Positions 1 through 7,180 of a DNA stretch of 7,486 bases are shown piece after piece. A model generated the notes under the pieces. The model saw only the letters and a list, made by a program, of their open reading frames with translations. It was not told the DNA's origin and ran no database searches. The stretch comes from an uncultured Oscillospiraceae bacterium. GTDB taxonomy: Bacteria > Bacillota > Clostridia > Oscillospirales > Oscillospiraceae. Numbering within the stretch: position 1 is the first letter of the stretch; every line of letters starts with the position of its first letter. The DNA is taken from assembly GCA_900759385.1 (NCBI GenBank), contig CAAEUZ010000130.1, positions 1 through 7,486 of the forward strand. The letters are read 5' to 3'. The translations under genes were made by a program, and so were the position numbers.

Positions 1-26
1 CCCCCGACAGGATAAGGAGGCAATTA

Positions 27-1208
27 ATGTCACTTCCGCTTGAAGGCATAAAGGTGCTCGACCTCAGCACCATGCTTCCCGGGCCCTTCTGCACCATGAT
101 CCTGGCGGATTTCGGCGCGGAGGTCATCAAGGTCGAGTCCCCCAAGGGCGGGGACCTGTTCCGCGGCAGCAAGCCGCTGCTCGGCGACACCGGAGGCGTG
201 TTCTTCCAGGTGAACCGCAACAAAAAGAGCGTCACGCTCAACCTCAAGACCGAGACCGGCCGCGAGATATTCTATAAGCTTGCCGGGGACGCCGATGTCA
301 TAATCGAGCAGTACCGCCCCGGCGTAGTGTCGCGTCTCGGCATAGACTACGAGACCATAAGCAAGATCAATCCCCGGATAGTGTACTGCTCGCTGTCCGG
401 TTACGGCCAGGACGGCCCCTACCGGCTGCTCTCCGGCCATGACCTCAACTATATCAGCTACGCCGGCATACTCGGCCTCACCGCCCGCCAGGGCCAGGCT
501 CCGACCATACCAGGCGTGCAGATCGCGGACATCGGCGGCGGCGCGCTATACGCCACTATAGGCATACTGCTGGCCGTCATGGGCGCGCAGAAGACCGGCG
601 AGGGCCAGTATGTGGACACCTCCATGCTCGACGGCGCCGTGTCCTGGCTGCCCATCCTCGCCAGCGATTACTTTGTCACCGGCGAGCCGCCCAAAGCCGG
701 CAGCGCCATGCTCATCGGCCGCAACGCCTGCTATGAGGTCTACGAGACCGCCGACGGAAAGTTCATCTCCATCGCCGCAGTGGAACCGCACCTCTGGGCC
801 AACTTCTGTGACCTCATAGGCAAGGAGGAGTTCAAGGCTTGGCAGCGCGACACCGGCAGGCAGCCGGAGATGTTCGATTACATGCGCAAGCTGTTCAAGA
901 GCAAGACCCAGGCCGAGTGGTGCGAGTTCCTCAAGGGATGCGACTGCTGCTGGGCGCCGGTCCTCGGCGTGGACGAGGTCTTCTCCAACGAGCAGGTGCT
1001 CCACCGCGACATGCTCTTTGAGATGGAGGACCCGCAGGGTCAGTATGGCAGCGTAAAGCAGATAGGCTCCGCCATCAAGCTCTCGCGCACACCCGCGCGC
1101 CGGGAGCTGTTCCCGCCCAGAAAGGGCGAGCATAACGCCGAATACCTCGGGAAATGCGGCTACACGCCTGAGCAGATAGCCAAGTTTGCCGAGGAAGGGA
1201 TAATCTGA
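27..1208 (+). CDS. CaiB/BaiF-superfamily protein, probable alpha-methylacyl-CoA racemase (393 aa)
   Basis: Likely a cytosolic 2-methylacyl-CoA racemase that interconverts the R and S thioesters by moving the alpha proton. The N-terminus (LEGIKVLDLS, then LADFGAEVIKVE) and the later ADVIIEQYRPG, NPRIVYCSLSGYG and KTGEGQYVD segments are typical of the class III CoA-transferase/racemase fold. What separates it from a transferase is the pair GHDLNY (His138) and ADIGGG (Asp168), plus Glu253 in AVEPHLW. From memory, these correspond to His126, Asp156 and Glu241 of the mycobacterial racemase MCR, all with the same offset of 12 residues. The length fits racemases (about 360-390 aa). The start is supported by AAGGAGG at 14-20, six bases before the ATG. 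The next gene follows after 19 bases, so the two are probably cotranscribed. A Cys cluster (C305, C307, C308) near the C-terminal domain is unexplained. The alternative is a CoA-transferase, since Asp168 alone is also conserved there. Confidence 0.93.
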   Translation: MSLPLEGIKVLDLSTMLPGPFCTMILADFGAEVIKVESPKGGDLFRGSKPLLGDTGGVFFQVNRNKKSVTLNLKTETGREIFYKLAGDADVIIEQYRPGVVSRLGIDYETISKINPRIVYCSLSGYGQDGPYRLLSGHDLNYISYAGILGLTARQGQAPTIPGVQIADIGGGALYATIGILLAVMGAQKTGEGQYVDTSMLDGAVSWLPILASDYFVTGEPPKAGSAMLIGRNACYEVYETADGKFISIAAVEPHLWANFCDLIGKEEFKAWQRDTGRQPEMFDYMRKLFKSKTQAEWCEFLKGCDCCWAPVLGVDEVFSNEQVLHRDMLFEMEDPQGQYGSVKQIGSAIKLSRTPARRELFPPRKGEHNAEYLGKCGYTPEQIAKFAEEGII

Positions 1209-1227
1209 ACTAAGGAGGAAGCAATTT

Positions 1228-2445
1228 ATGAAAATGCTCGAAGGCGTCAAGGTCCTCGACTTCACCATTAACGCCGCAGGCCCCATTGTTGGCGCCTACT
1301 TTGCCGATTACGGCGCAGAGGTTGTAAAAATAGAGCCCCCAGGAGGCGAGGCCGGACGCAGGTTCGCCTACTACGTCGGCGGCATGTCCACCTACGCCTG
1401 CGGCAAGGACCGCGGCAAGAAGTCCATCGAGATGAACCTCAAGGACCCCGAGGCCATTGCCCTGATAAAGAAGATACTGCCCGAGTACGACGTGGTGCTG
1501 CAGAGCTTCAAGCCCGGCGCCATGGAAAAGCTCGGCCTCGGCTATGAGGACCTCAAGGCCATCAAGCCCGACATCATCTACTGCAGCCTGACCGCTTTCG
1601 GCTGCAAGCCCAGTAAGTACGAGTTCAAGCCGGCCTACGACATCTGCGCCGTGGCCATGAGCGGCCTGAACGACCAGACCGGTTTCCCCGACGGCGGGCC
1701 GACCCGCCTGGGTTCCGTCATCGGCGACATGTGCGGCGCCGAGGCCATGTTCTGCTCCGCGCTGCTGGCCATCTGGCACCACATGAAGACCGGCGAGGGC
1801 CAGTTCATAGACATGAGCCTGCTGCGCAACATGATCCACCTGAACAACGCCACCCTCTCGCTCATGAACAAGCGCGGCCACGTCCAGTCCCGCAGCGGCA
1901 ACCACAATGCGAACATGAGCCCCTACGGCATCTACACCGGCAAGACCGCTTCCATGGTCATCGCCGCCGTGTCCCCCAGCACCTGGAACCCGCTGTGCGA
2001 CGTCATGGGCCGCGAGGACCTAAAGACCGACCCGCGCACCAAGGATCTGCCCTCCCGTAAGGAGAACCACAAGTTCGTCGAGGACACCATCACCGACTGG
2101 CTGATGACCTTCGACGATACCAAGGAAGCTTACAAGCTGCTCGAGGACGCCGGCGTGCCCGTCTGCGAGGTCATGACCGCGCAGGAGGTCTGGGAAAACG
2201 AAGAGTATCACCGCCTCGGCTGGTGGCATGACTTCCCCATGTACTCACCCGAGTGGGACAAAGGCGGCATAGCCACGAACCGTCACTGCCCGTTCTTCGC
2301 CGATTTCTCCGCCGTCTCCGAAGAGGACCGTCCCTACAACATTGCTCCGCGTGTCGGTGAGAACAACATGGAGATAATGACCAAGTGGGGCGTCAGTGAG
2401 GACAAGGCACGTGAGATGCTCACCAGGTGGGGCTCCAAGGTCTGA
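1228..2445 (+). CDS. Class III (CaiB/BaiF/FldA-like) CoA-transferase, first tandem copy (405 aa)
   Basis: Predicted to transfer CoA between an acyl-CoA and a free acid through an aspartyl-CoA mixed anhydride, without ATP. The family hallmarks are LEGVKVLDF at the N-terminus, FADYGAEVVKIEPPGGEAGR (about residues 25-44), LPEYDVVLQSFKPG, KTGEGQFID and the probable nucleophile Asp167 in VIGDMCGAEA. At the position of the racemase His the sequence reads AYDICAVA, with no His, so a transferase is favoured over a racemase. The length and the C-terminal GWWHDFPMYSPEW region resemble FldA/HadA-type aryl- and hydroxyacyl-CoA transferases and BaiF. These enzymes form interlocked dimers. AAGGAGG at 1212-1218 lies nine bases before the ATG. 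The gene sits 19 bases after the racemase-like gene and 36 bases before its paralogue. The substrate is unknown; a bile acid, aryl-acrylate, 2-hydroxy acid or carnitine-like acid are all possible. Confidence 0.95.
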   Translation: MKMLEGVKVLDFTINAAGPIVGAYFADYGAEVVKIEPPGGEAGRRFAYYVGGMSTYACGKDRGKKSIEMNLKDPEAIALIKKILPEYDVVLQSFKPGAMEKLGLGYEDLKAIKPDIIYCSLTAFGCKPSKYEFKPAYDICAVAMSGLNDQTGFPDGGPTRLGSVIGDMCGAEAMFCSALLAIWHHMKTGEGQFIDMSLLRNMIHLNNATLSLMNKRGHVQSRSGNHNANMSPYGIYTGKTASMVIAAVSPSTWNPLCDVMGREDLKTDPRTKDLPSRKENHKFVEDTITDWLMTFDDTKEAYKLLEDAGVPVCEVMTAQEVWENEEYHRLGWWHDFPMYSPEWDKGGIATNRHCPFFADFSAVSEEDRPYNIAPRVGENNMEIMTKWGVSEDKAREMLTRWGSKV

Positions 2446-2481
2446 GTTCGGCAGAAAAAGTCATAAAAGGAGGAAATCATA

Positions 2482-3696
2482 ATGGCAAAAATGCTTGAGG
2501 GCATCAAAGTTCTCGACTTCACCATGAACGCCGCCGGCCCGATTATCGGCGCCTACTTTGCCGACTACGGTGCGGACGTCGTAAAGATAGAGCCGCCCGG
2601 AGGCGAGGCCGGACGCAGCTTCGCTTACTACATCAACGGCATGAGCACCTTCTCCTGCGGCAAGGACCGCGGCAAGCGTGCCATCGAAATAGACCTCAAG
2701 GACCCCGAGGGCGTGGCGCTCATCAAGAGCATACTGCCCGAGTACGACGTGATTCTCGAGAGCTACAGGCCCGGCGTGATGGAGAAGTTCGGCCTCGGCT
2801 ATGAGGACTGCAAGGCCGTCAACCCGAGGATTATTTACACCAGCCTGACCGCTTTCGGCTGCAAGCCCAGCAAGTACATGAACAAGCCGGCCTATGACAT
2901 CTGCGCCGTGGCCATGAGCGGCCTGAACGAGCAGACCGGCGAGACCAACGGCCCCCCGACCCGCATCGGTTCCGTCATCGGTGACACCACCGGCGCCGAG
3001 GCCGCCTTTGCCGCCACCATGCTGGCCCTTATAGGCCGCGAAAAGACCGGCGAAGGCCAGTTCATCGACGTCAGCCTGCTGCGCAACCTCATCCACCTCA
3101 ACGCCACGCTGCAGAACCTCAACGGCGCCGGCCATGTCCAGGGCCGCAGCGGCAACCATAACGCGAACATGAGCCCCTATGGCATCTACACCGGCAAGAC
3201 CGCCTCTATGGTCATCGCCGCCGTGTCCCCCAGCACCTGGAACCCGCTGTGCGACTGCATGGGCCGCGAGGACCTCAAGACCGATGAGCGCACCAAGGAC
3301 CTGCCCAGCCGCAAGGCCAACCACGAGTTCGTGGAAAAGACCGTCACCGACTGGCTCATGACCTTCGACGACACCAAGGAAGCCTACGACATGATGGAGA
3401 AGGCCGGCGTTCCCGTGTGCCCCGTCATGACCGCCCAGGAGGTCTGGGACGACGAGGAGTACAACCGCATGGGCTGGTGGGTAGACTTCCCGATGTACCC
3501 CGAGTGGGATGGCTCCGACGCCGTCAGCAACAAACAGTGTGCCTACTTCGCGGACTTTTCCGCCGTCAGCGCGGAGGACCGCCCGGCCCGCAAGGCTCCC
3601 CACGTCGGCGAGAACAACCTCGAGATCTTCGAGAAGTGGGGCAAGACCCCCGAGGAGGCCGAGAGGCTCGCCGCCAAGTGGCATAAGGTGAAATAA
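2482..3696 (+). CDS. Class III (CaiB/BaiF/FldA-like) CoA-transferase, second tandem copy (404 aa)
   Basis: Paralogue of the preceding gene, roughly 74% identical by hand alignment, with one single-residue indel near residue 208 and another near 340. It has the same family motifs (FADYGADVVKIEPPGGEAGR, LPEYDVILESYRPG, KTGEGQFID) and the probable catalytic Asp168 in VIGDTTGAEA. As in its twin, the racemase His is absent (AYDICAVA). The segment around residues 222-265 (SGNHNANMSPYGIYTGKT through NPLCD) is almost unchanged between the copies. Differences concentrate around residues 150-220 and in the last 100 residues, which suggests altered acyl specificity or a heterodimer partner. AAAGGAGG at 2466-2473 lies eight bases before the ATG. 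The gene is followed by a 70-base gap with a strong hairpin, so it may end a transcript segment. The assignment to the family is firm; the substrate is not known. Confidence 0.95.
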   Translation: MAKMLEGIKVLDFTMNAAGPIIGAYFADYGADVVKIEPPGGEAGRSFAYYINGMSTFSCGKDRGKRAIEIDLKDPEGVALIKSILPEYDVILESYRPGVMEKFGLGYEDCKAVNPRIIYTSLTAFGCKPSKYMNKPAYDICAVAMSGLNEQTGETNGPPTRIGSVIGDTTGAEAAFAATMLALIGREKTGEGQFIDVSLLRNLIHLNATLQNLNGAGHVQGRSGNHNANMSPYGIYTGKTASMVIAAVSPSTWNPLCDCMGREDLKTDERTKDLPSRKANHEFVEKTVTDWLMTFDDTKEAYDMMEKAGVPVCPVMTAQEVWDDEEYNRMGWWVDFPMYPEWDGSDAVSNKQCAYFADFSAVSAEDRPARKAPHVGENNLEIFEKWGKTPEEAERLAAKWHKVK

Positions 3697-3715
3697 GCAG
3701 AATCCATACGCTCAA

Positions 3716-3740
3716 GGGGCGGCTCCGAGCCGCCCCGTTT
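3716..3740 (+). terminator. GC-rich hairpin with short T run, possible partial terminator
   Basis: Bases 3716-3725 are perfectly complementary to 3727-3736. In practice this is an 8-bp stem of pure G/C (GGGGCGGC with GCCGCCCC) and a five-base loop. It starts 20 bases after the stop of the second CoA-transferase gene and is followed by only three T bases (3738-3740). This looks like a weak or leaky intrinsic terminator that would lower, not abolish, transcription into the two downstream genes. An RNA processing or 3'-end stabilising role is equally possible. Confidence 0.5.
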
Positions 3741-3753
3741 GGGCGGTCAGCCC
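3730..3753 (+). promoter_or_regulatory. Competing alternative hairpins ahead of the ribosome site
   Basis: CCGCCC at 3730-3735 forms the 3' arm of the upstream hairpin but can instead pair with GGGCGG at 3741-3746, with a five-base loop. GGGC at 3741-3744 can in turn pair with GCCC at 3750-3753, directly next to the GGAGG ribosome site at 3754-3758. The three pairings exclude one another in sequence, as in attenuators. No leader peptide or ligand-binding fold is visible, so regulation is only a suggestion and the overlap may simply reflect G/C-rich low complexity. Confidence 0.25.
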
Positions 3754-3766
3754 GGAGGCGTGGTCA

Positions 3767-5083
3767 ATGGACTGGAGAGAAATATACAAGAGCAAGCTCA
3801 TGAGCATAGAAGACGCTGCGTCCCTCATCGAGAACGGCGACCGCATCTTCATAGGCGGCGGGGGCAGCACCCCGGCAGCACTGCTGGACGCGGTGTGCGG
3901 GCGGGAGGAACTCAGCGGCGTAAAAGTCATATCCTCCAACGGCGGCACGGAGCTGCGCTGCCTTTCTGACCCGGAGTGTTTCCCCAGGGTGGAGACGATT
4001 TCCTTCTTCCTGGGCTCGAAAGACAGGGCGAGCTATGGCCTCGGCAATGTGGAGGCGGCGTCTATCCACTTTCACCGCGCCCTCAGCTCGGTGCGTGACG
4101 TATACCACGCCAACGTACACATGGTTGAGGTGTCTGAGCCCGATGAGGACGGCTATGTCTACTTCGGCGTACGCGGCGTGTGCTGGTCTCCGGCGGCAGA
4201 GTGGTGCCGGAAGCGGATATACCAGATAAACTCGCAACAGCAGCGCACGGCCGGATGGAGCAACCGCATCCACGTGAGCGAGGTGACGGCGCTGTGCCGA
4301 GCCGACCATGAGCTGAATCACTACACCTACAAGCAGTCGCCGGAGGATGAGCGCATAGCCGCACACGTGGCGGCCATGGTGCGTGACGGCGACACGCTGC
4401 AGATAGGCTTCGGCGGGCTGCCCAATGCCATAGCTTACCGGCTCTCGGACCGCAGGCATCTGGGCATCAGGAGCGAGGTCATGACCGACTCGCTGCTGGA
4501 GCTGCTGCGCAGAGGTGTTATAGACCGCGACCGCGTAACAGCGGGCTTTATAATCACAGCCACGGGCCGCGTGGACGAGGACCTGCTCCCGTACATAAAG
4601 CTCGGGCCCATAAACGAGGTCAATGACCCGTTTGAGGCCGGGAAGGTACCCAACCTCGTCTCCATCAACTCCTGCCTAATGACGGACCTGACCGGCCAGG
4701 TCTGCTCGGAGAGCATAGCGGGCAGGCAGTATTCCGGCACGGGCGGGCAGCTGGATTTCGTGCGCGCCGTGGCGCTCTCGAGGGGTGGACGGAGCATACT
4801 CTGCCTCAAGAGCACCCACACGAGGCGCGACGGCACGCTCGAGAGCAATATAAAAGCCGTCCTGCCCGAAGGGGCGGTCGTCACCACGCCGCGTACCGAC
4901 GTGATGTACATAGCCACGGAGTACGGGGTGGCCGGCCTCTTCGACCAGACCCTGGAGGAGAGGGCCTACAGGCTGATAAACATCGCGCATCCGGACTTCC
5001 GGCAGACGCTTTTCAGCGAGGCTGTGGAGCGCGGCATCATACGGCGCGGCCGCGCCGACGCCGGGCGCATCAGGCTTGACTGA
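3767..5083 (+). CDS. Class I CoA-transferase, acetyl-CoA hydrolase / 4-hydroxybutyrate CoA-transferase family (438 aa)
   Basis: Predicted to exchange CoA between acyl-CoA and a short acid such as acetate by way of a glutamyl-CoA thioester. The N-terminal DWREIYKSKLMSIEDAASLI followed by GDRIFIGGGGSTPAALLDAV is typical of the family. Central motifs are QIGFGGLPNAIA (about 212-223) and LGIRSEVMTD, whose Glu237 is the probable catalytic residue, matching Glu238 of the clostridial AbfT as I recall it. Further on come YSGTGGQLDFVRA (322-333) and TEYGVAGLF with INIAHPDFR near the end. The length is normal (430-440 aa). GGAGG at 3754-3758 lies eight bases before the ATG. It is unrelated in fold and mechanism to the class III enzymes upstream, so the cluster holds two separate CoA-transfer chemistries. 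It is probably cotranscribed with the reductase gene 47 bases downstream. The exact acid partner (acetate, butyrate, 4-hydroxybutyrate, propionate) cannot be read from the sequence. Confidence 0.95.
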   Translation: MDWREIYKSKLMSIEDAASLIENGDRIFIGGGGSTPAALLDAVCGREELSGVKVISSNGGTELRCLSDPECFPRVETISFFLGSKDRASYGLGNVEAASIHFHRALSSVRDVYHANVHMVEVSEPDEDGYVYFGVRGVCWSPAAEWCRKRIYQINSQQQRTAGWSNRIHVSEVTALCRADHELNHYTYKQSPEDERIAAHVAAMVRDGDTLQIGFGGLPNAIAYRLSDRRHLGIRSEVMTDSLLELLRRGVIDRDRVTAGFIITATGRVDEDLLPYIKLGPINEVNDPFEAGKVPNLVSINSCLMTDLTGQVCSESIAGRQYSGTGGQLDFVRAVALSRGGRSILCLKSTHTRRDGTLESNIKAVLPEGAVVTTPRTDVMYIATEYGVAGLFDQTLEERAYRLINIAHPDFRQTLFSEAVERGIIRRGRADAGRIRLD

Positions 5084-5113
5084 CGCCGGACATTTAAAAC
5101 ATCAACAAACCCG

Positions 5114-5133
5114 AAGGAGAGACAAGTAAGTTG
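5114..5133 (+). promoter_or_regulatory. Ribosome site that sets a TTG start for the reductase
   Basis: AAGGAG at 5114-5119 lies 11 bases before TTG at 5131-5133. An in-frame TAA at 5095-5097 closes the frame upstream, and no ATG or GTG lies between it and the TTG. The next in-frame ATG (5173) would remove YSRLFTPGKIGS, which matches the conserved first strand of Old Yellow Enzyme proteins. TTG is therefore the preferred start. The spacing is longer than for the other genes here, so translation may be weaker. Confidence 0.75.
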
Positions 5134-7101
5134 AAGTATTCGAGACTTTTCACACCCGGAAAAATTGGCTCCATGACCGTCCGCAACAGGATCATCATGG
5201 AGCCGCATCAGACCGGACTCACGGTACCCGGTGAGGACGGCGGCCATGTTACCGACGCCCTGCTCGCCTACTACAAGCGCCGCGCGGACGGCGGCGTGGG
5301 CGCCATTGTGACTGAGCTGGCCTGTGTGGACAGCGTGACCGGACTGCAGAGCCTCAAGAGCATCCGGGCAGACGCGGATTACAGCATAGAGGAGTTCCAC
5401 AAGATAGCCGAGGCTATACACTCCGGCGGGGCCAGGGCCTTCGTACAGATCAACCATCCCGGTACCGAGGCCAACGGCCTCATCCAGCCGAAGGAGAACT
5501 TCGTCGCGCCAAGTCCCATATATTCCAAGCGCGCTGGCGTGATGTGCCGCGAGCTGACCGTGGACGAGATACACGTCATAGCCGACAAGTACGGCGCGGC
5601 GGCCCACCGCCTGCAGCTTGCGGGCATAGACGGCGTGGCCATCCACGGCGCCCACCACTACCTCATCCACCAGTTCCTCTCCGCCAACCTCAACAAGCGC
5701 AGCGACGAATACGGCGGCAGCCTGGAGAACCGCGCGCGCTTCCTGCACGAGGTGCTGGACGCCATCCGCAAGTACTGCGGCAGCGAGTACCCCATTATGC
5801 TCCGCCTCTCCGCCGAGGAGTACGTCGGCAAGTACGGCCAGCACCTGGACGAGACGCTCAAGGTCTTCAAGTGGGCCGAGGAGTGGGGCGTTGACCTGCT
5901 GGACGTCTCCGCCTCCGGCAGCCGCAGCCACGGCAGCCAGAGCGTAGAGCCGCCCTCCTTCGACCAGGGCTGGCGCAAGCACCTGCCCAAGGCGGCCAAG
6001 CAGGTGGTGGACATCCCTGTCTGCGCCGTGTCGCTGGTACGCGAGCCCGCCTACGCCGAGAAGCTGCTTGAAGAGGGCTACACCGACTTCGTCGGCAGCG
6101 CCAGGGCCCATCTGGCTGACCCCGACTGGTCCAGGAAGGCCTATGAGTGCCGCGACTACGACATCACCCGCTGCATCAGCTGCATGCGCTGCTATGAGGC
6201 AATCTCCCACAACTCCGGCGCGGTGGTCTGCTCTGTCAACCCCGAGGCCGGCATAGAGAGCCAGGTCAAGCCGCTGGAGAAGAACGGCAACGGCCGCAAG
6301 GTCGCGGTTATCGGCGGTGGCCCGGCCGGTATGATGAGCGCCAGCGTGCTCGGCGCGCGCGGCTTCGCCGTGACACTCTACGAGAAGTACCCCTATCTCG
6401 GCGGGCAGGTCTATCTCGGCAGCCGCTCCACCAGCAAGCACAAGAACGCCTGGCTCATCGAGACCCTCGAAGGACGCATGAACCGCAACGGCGTGCGCAT
6501 AATCAAGAACTACTCCCCCAGCATAGATGAGCTCAAGGCTGAGGGCTATTACGCCGTCATCGACGCCTCCGGCGCCGTGCCGCTGATACCCAAGTTCATC
6601 GAGGGCGCGGCTGAGTCGAGCATAGTCGTGACCCCGCCCGAGATACTGCGCGGCGAGATAGACTATAACGACAAGACCATCGTGGTCATCGGTTCCGGCT
6701 TTACCGGCCTCGAGGTCGCCGAGCAGCTCTCCGAGCGCAGCAAGGGCAACGCGGTTATGGTCGTGGAGATGGCCAAGTACATCGCCCCGGACGGCAACGG
6801 CTCACTGCGCAACGACATAGTGGACGTGCTCGACCGCAACCAGGTCGTGTTCATGCTCAACCGCAAGTGCACCAAGATCGACGACACCGGCGTGTACATG
6901 GAAAACGCCGTCACAGGCGAGCAGTACTATCTGCCCTGCGACGTGGTCGTCATGAGCATCGGCGTGCGCTCCGCCAACCCATTCTCCGGTGAACTGGAGA
7001 AGAACTTCGAGCGCGTGATAAAGGTGGGCGACGAGAACAAGCCCGCCCGTATCCACGAGGCCACCCGCTCCGGCTACGAGGCCGCGGTGAGCCTGGAATA
7101 A
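5131..7101 (+). CDS. FMN/4Fe-4S/FAD ene-reductase, 2,4-dienoyl-CoA reductase / BaiCD-like family (656 aa)
   Basis: Predicted cytosolic NAD(P)H-dependent reductase of a conjugated C=C bond in an enoate, enoyl-CoA or 3-oxo-4-ene steroid. Residues 1 to about 340 form the Old Yellow Enzyme barrel: YSRLFTPGKIGSMTVRNRIIMEP, FVQINHPG, HGAHHYLIHQFLS (with probable proton donor Tyr177) and NKRSDEYGGSLENRARF. A 4Fe-4S motif follows at Cys348, Cys351, Cys354 and Cys367 (C-x2-C-x2-C-x12-C). This is the trimethylamine dehydrogenase spacing as I recall it, whereas E. coli FadH has x3 in the middle. The second half has an FAD motif GGGPAG (395-400) with Glu418 and a nested NAD(P) motif GSGFTG (521-526). Glu546 at the end of its second strand suggests NADH over NADPH. 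The length fits the family (640-680 aa). It is last in the cluster, followed by a hairpin. Substrates to consider are dienoyl-CoA, bile-acid or steroid enones and cinnamate-type acids. Confidence 0.95.
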   Translation: MKYSRLFTPGKIGSMTVRNRIIMEPHQTGLTVPGEDGGHVTDALLAYYKRRADGGVGAIVTELACVDSVTGLQSLKSIRADADYSIEEFHKIAEAIHSGGARAFVQINHPGTEANGLIQPKENFVAPSPIYSKRAGVMCRELTVDEIHVIADKYGAAAHRLQLAGIDGVAIHGAHHYLIHQFLSANLNKRSDEYGGSLENRARFLHEVLDAIRKYCGSEYPIMLRLSAEEYVGKYGQHLDETLKVFKWAEEWGVDLLDVSASGSRSHGSQSVEPPSFDQGWRKHLPKAAKQVVDIPVCAVSLVREPAYAEKLLEEGYTDFVGSARAHLADPDWSRKAYECRDYDITRCISCMRCYEAISHNSGAVVCSVNPEAGIESQVKPLEKNGNGRKVAVIGGGPAGMMSASVLGARGFAVTLYEKYPYLGGQVYLGSRSTSKHKNAWLIETLEGRMNRNGVRIIKNYSPSIDELKAEGYYAVIDASGAVPLIPKFIEGAAESSIVVTPPEILRGEIDYNDKTIVVIGSGFTGLEVAEQLSERSKGNAVMVVEMAKYIAPDGNGSLRNDIVDVLDRNQVVFMLNRKCTKIDDTGVYMENAVTGEQYYLPCDVVVMSIGVRSANPFSGELEKNFERVIKVGDENKPARIHEATRSGYEAAVSLE

Positions 7102-7116
7102 GCAGTGATTGTTTTA

Positions 7117-7150
7117 CCCAAAAGGCACGGATTGTACCGTGCCTTTTGGG
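7117..7150 (+). terminator. Probable intrinsic terminator of the gene cluster
   Basis: A perfect 14-bp inverted repeat (7117-7130 with 7137-7150) with a six-base loop begins 16 bases after the reductase stop codon. Read as a terminator, it has an AAAA run, a 7-bp stem GGCACGG/CCGTGCC and a TTTT run at 7144-7147. The short T run makes it modest, but its symmetry would let it act on both strands. No stronger candidate follows before the repeat region. Confidence 0.7.
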
Positions 7151-7180
7151 CGTGGGTATAGTATAATGGGGTGGTTTTTG

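Noticed and set aside
546..1286. A 246-codon minus-strand open frame across the racemase-like gene and the next gene's start
   Set aside because: It runs through two real genes and a functional ribosome site, and shows no protein-family features.
2461..3684. A 407-codon open frame on the minus strand, antisense to the second CoA-transferase copy
   Set aside because: The translation is Ala/Gly/Val/Leu-rich low complexity with no domain, and a similar frame mirrors the first copy. It is explained by GC-rich codon bias opposite a real gene.
4966..6441. A 491-codon minus-strand open frame antisense to the reductase
   Set aside because: The composition is antisense-like, with no recognisable motifs, and the plus-strand gene has clear cofactor and catalytic motifs over the whole stretch.
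7162..7167. A perfect TATAAT, suggesting a promoter reading rightward
   Set aside because: No acceptable -35 element lies 16-18 bases upstream (that position falls in the terminator stem), and no gene follows in the window.
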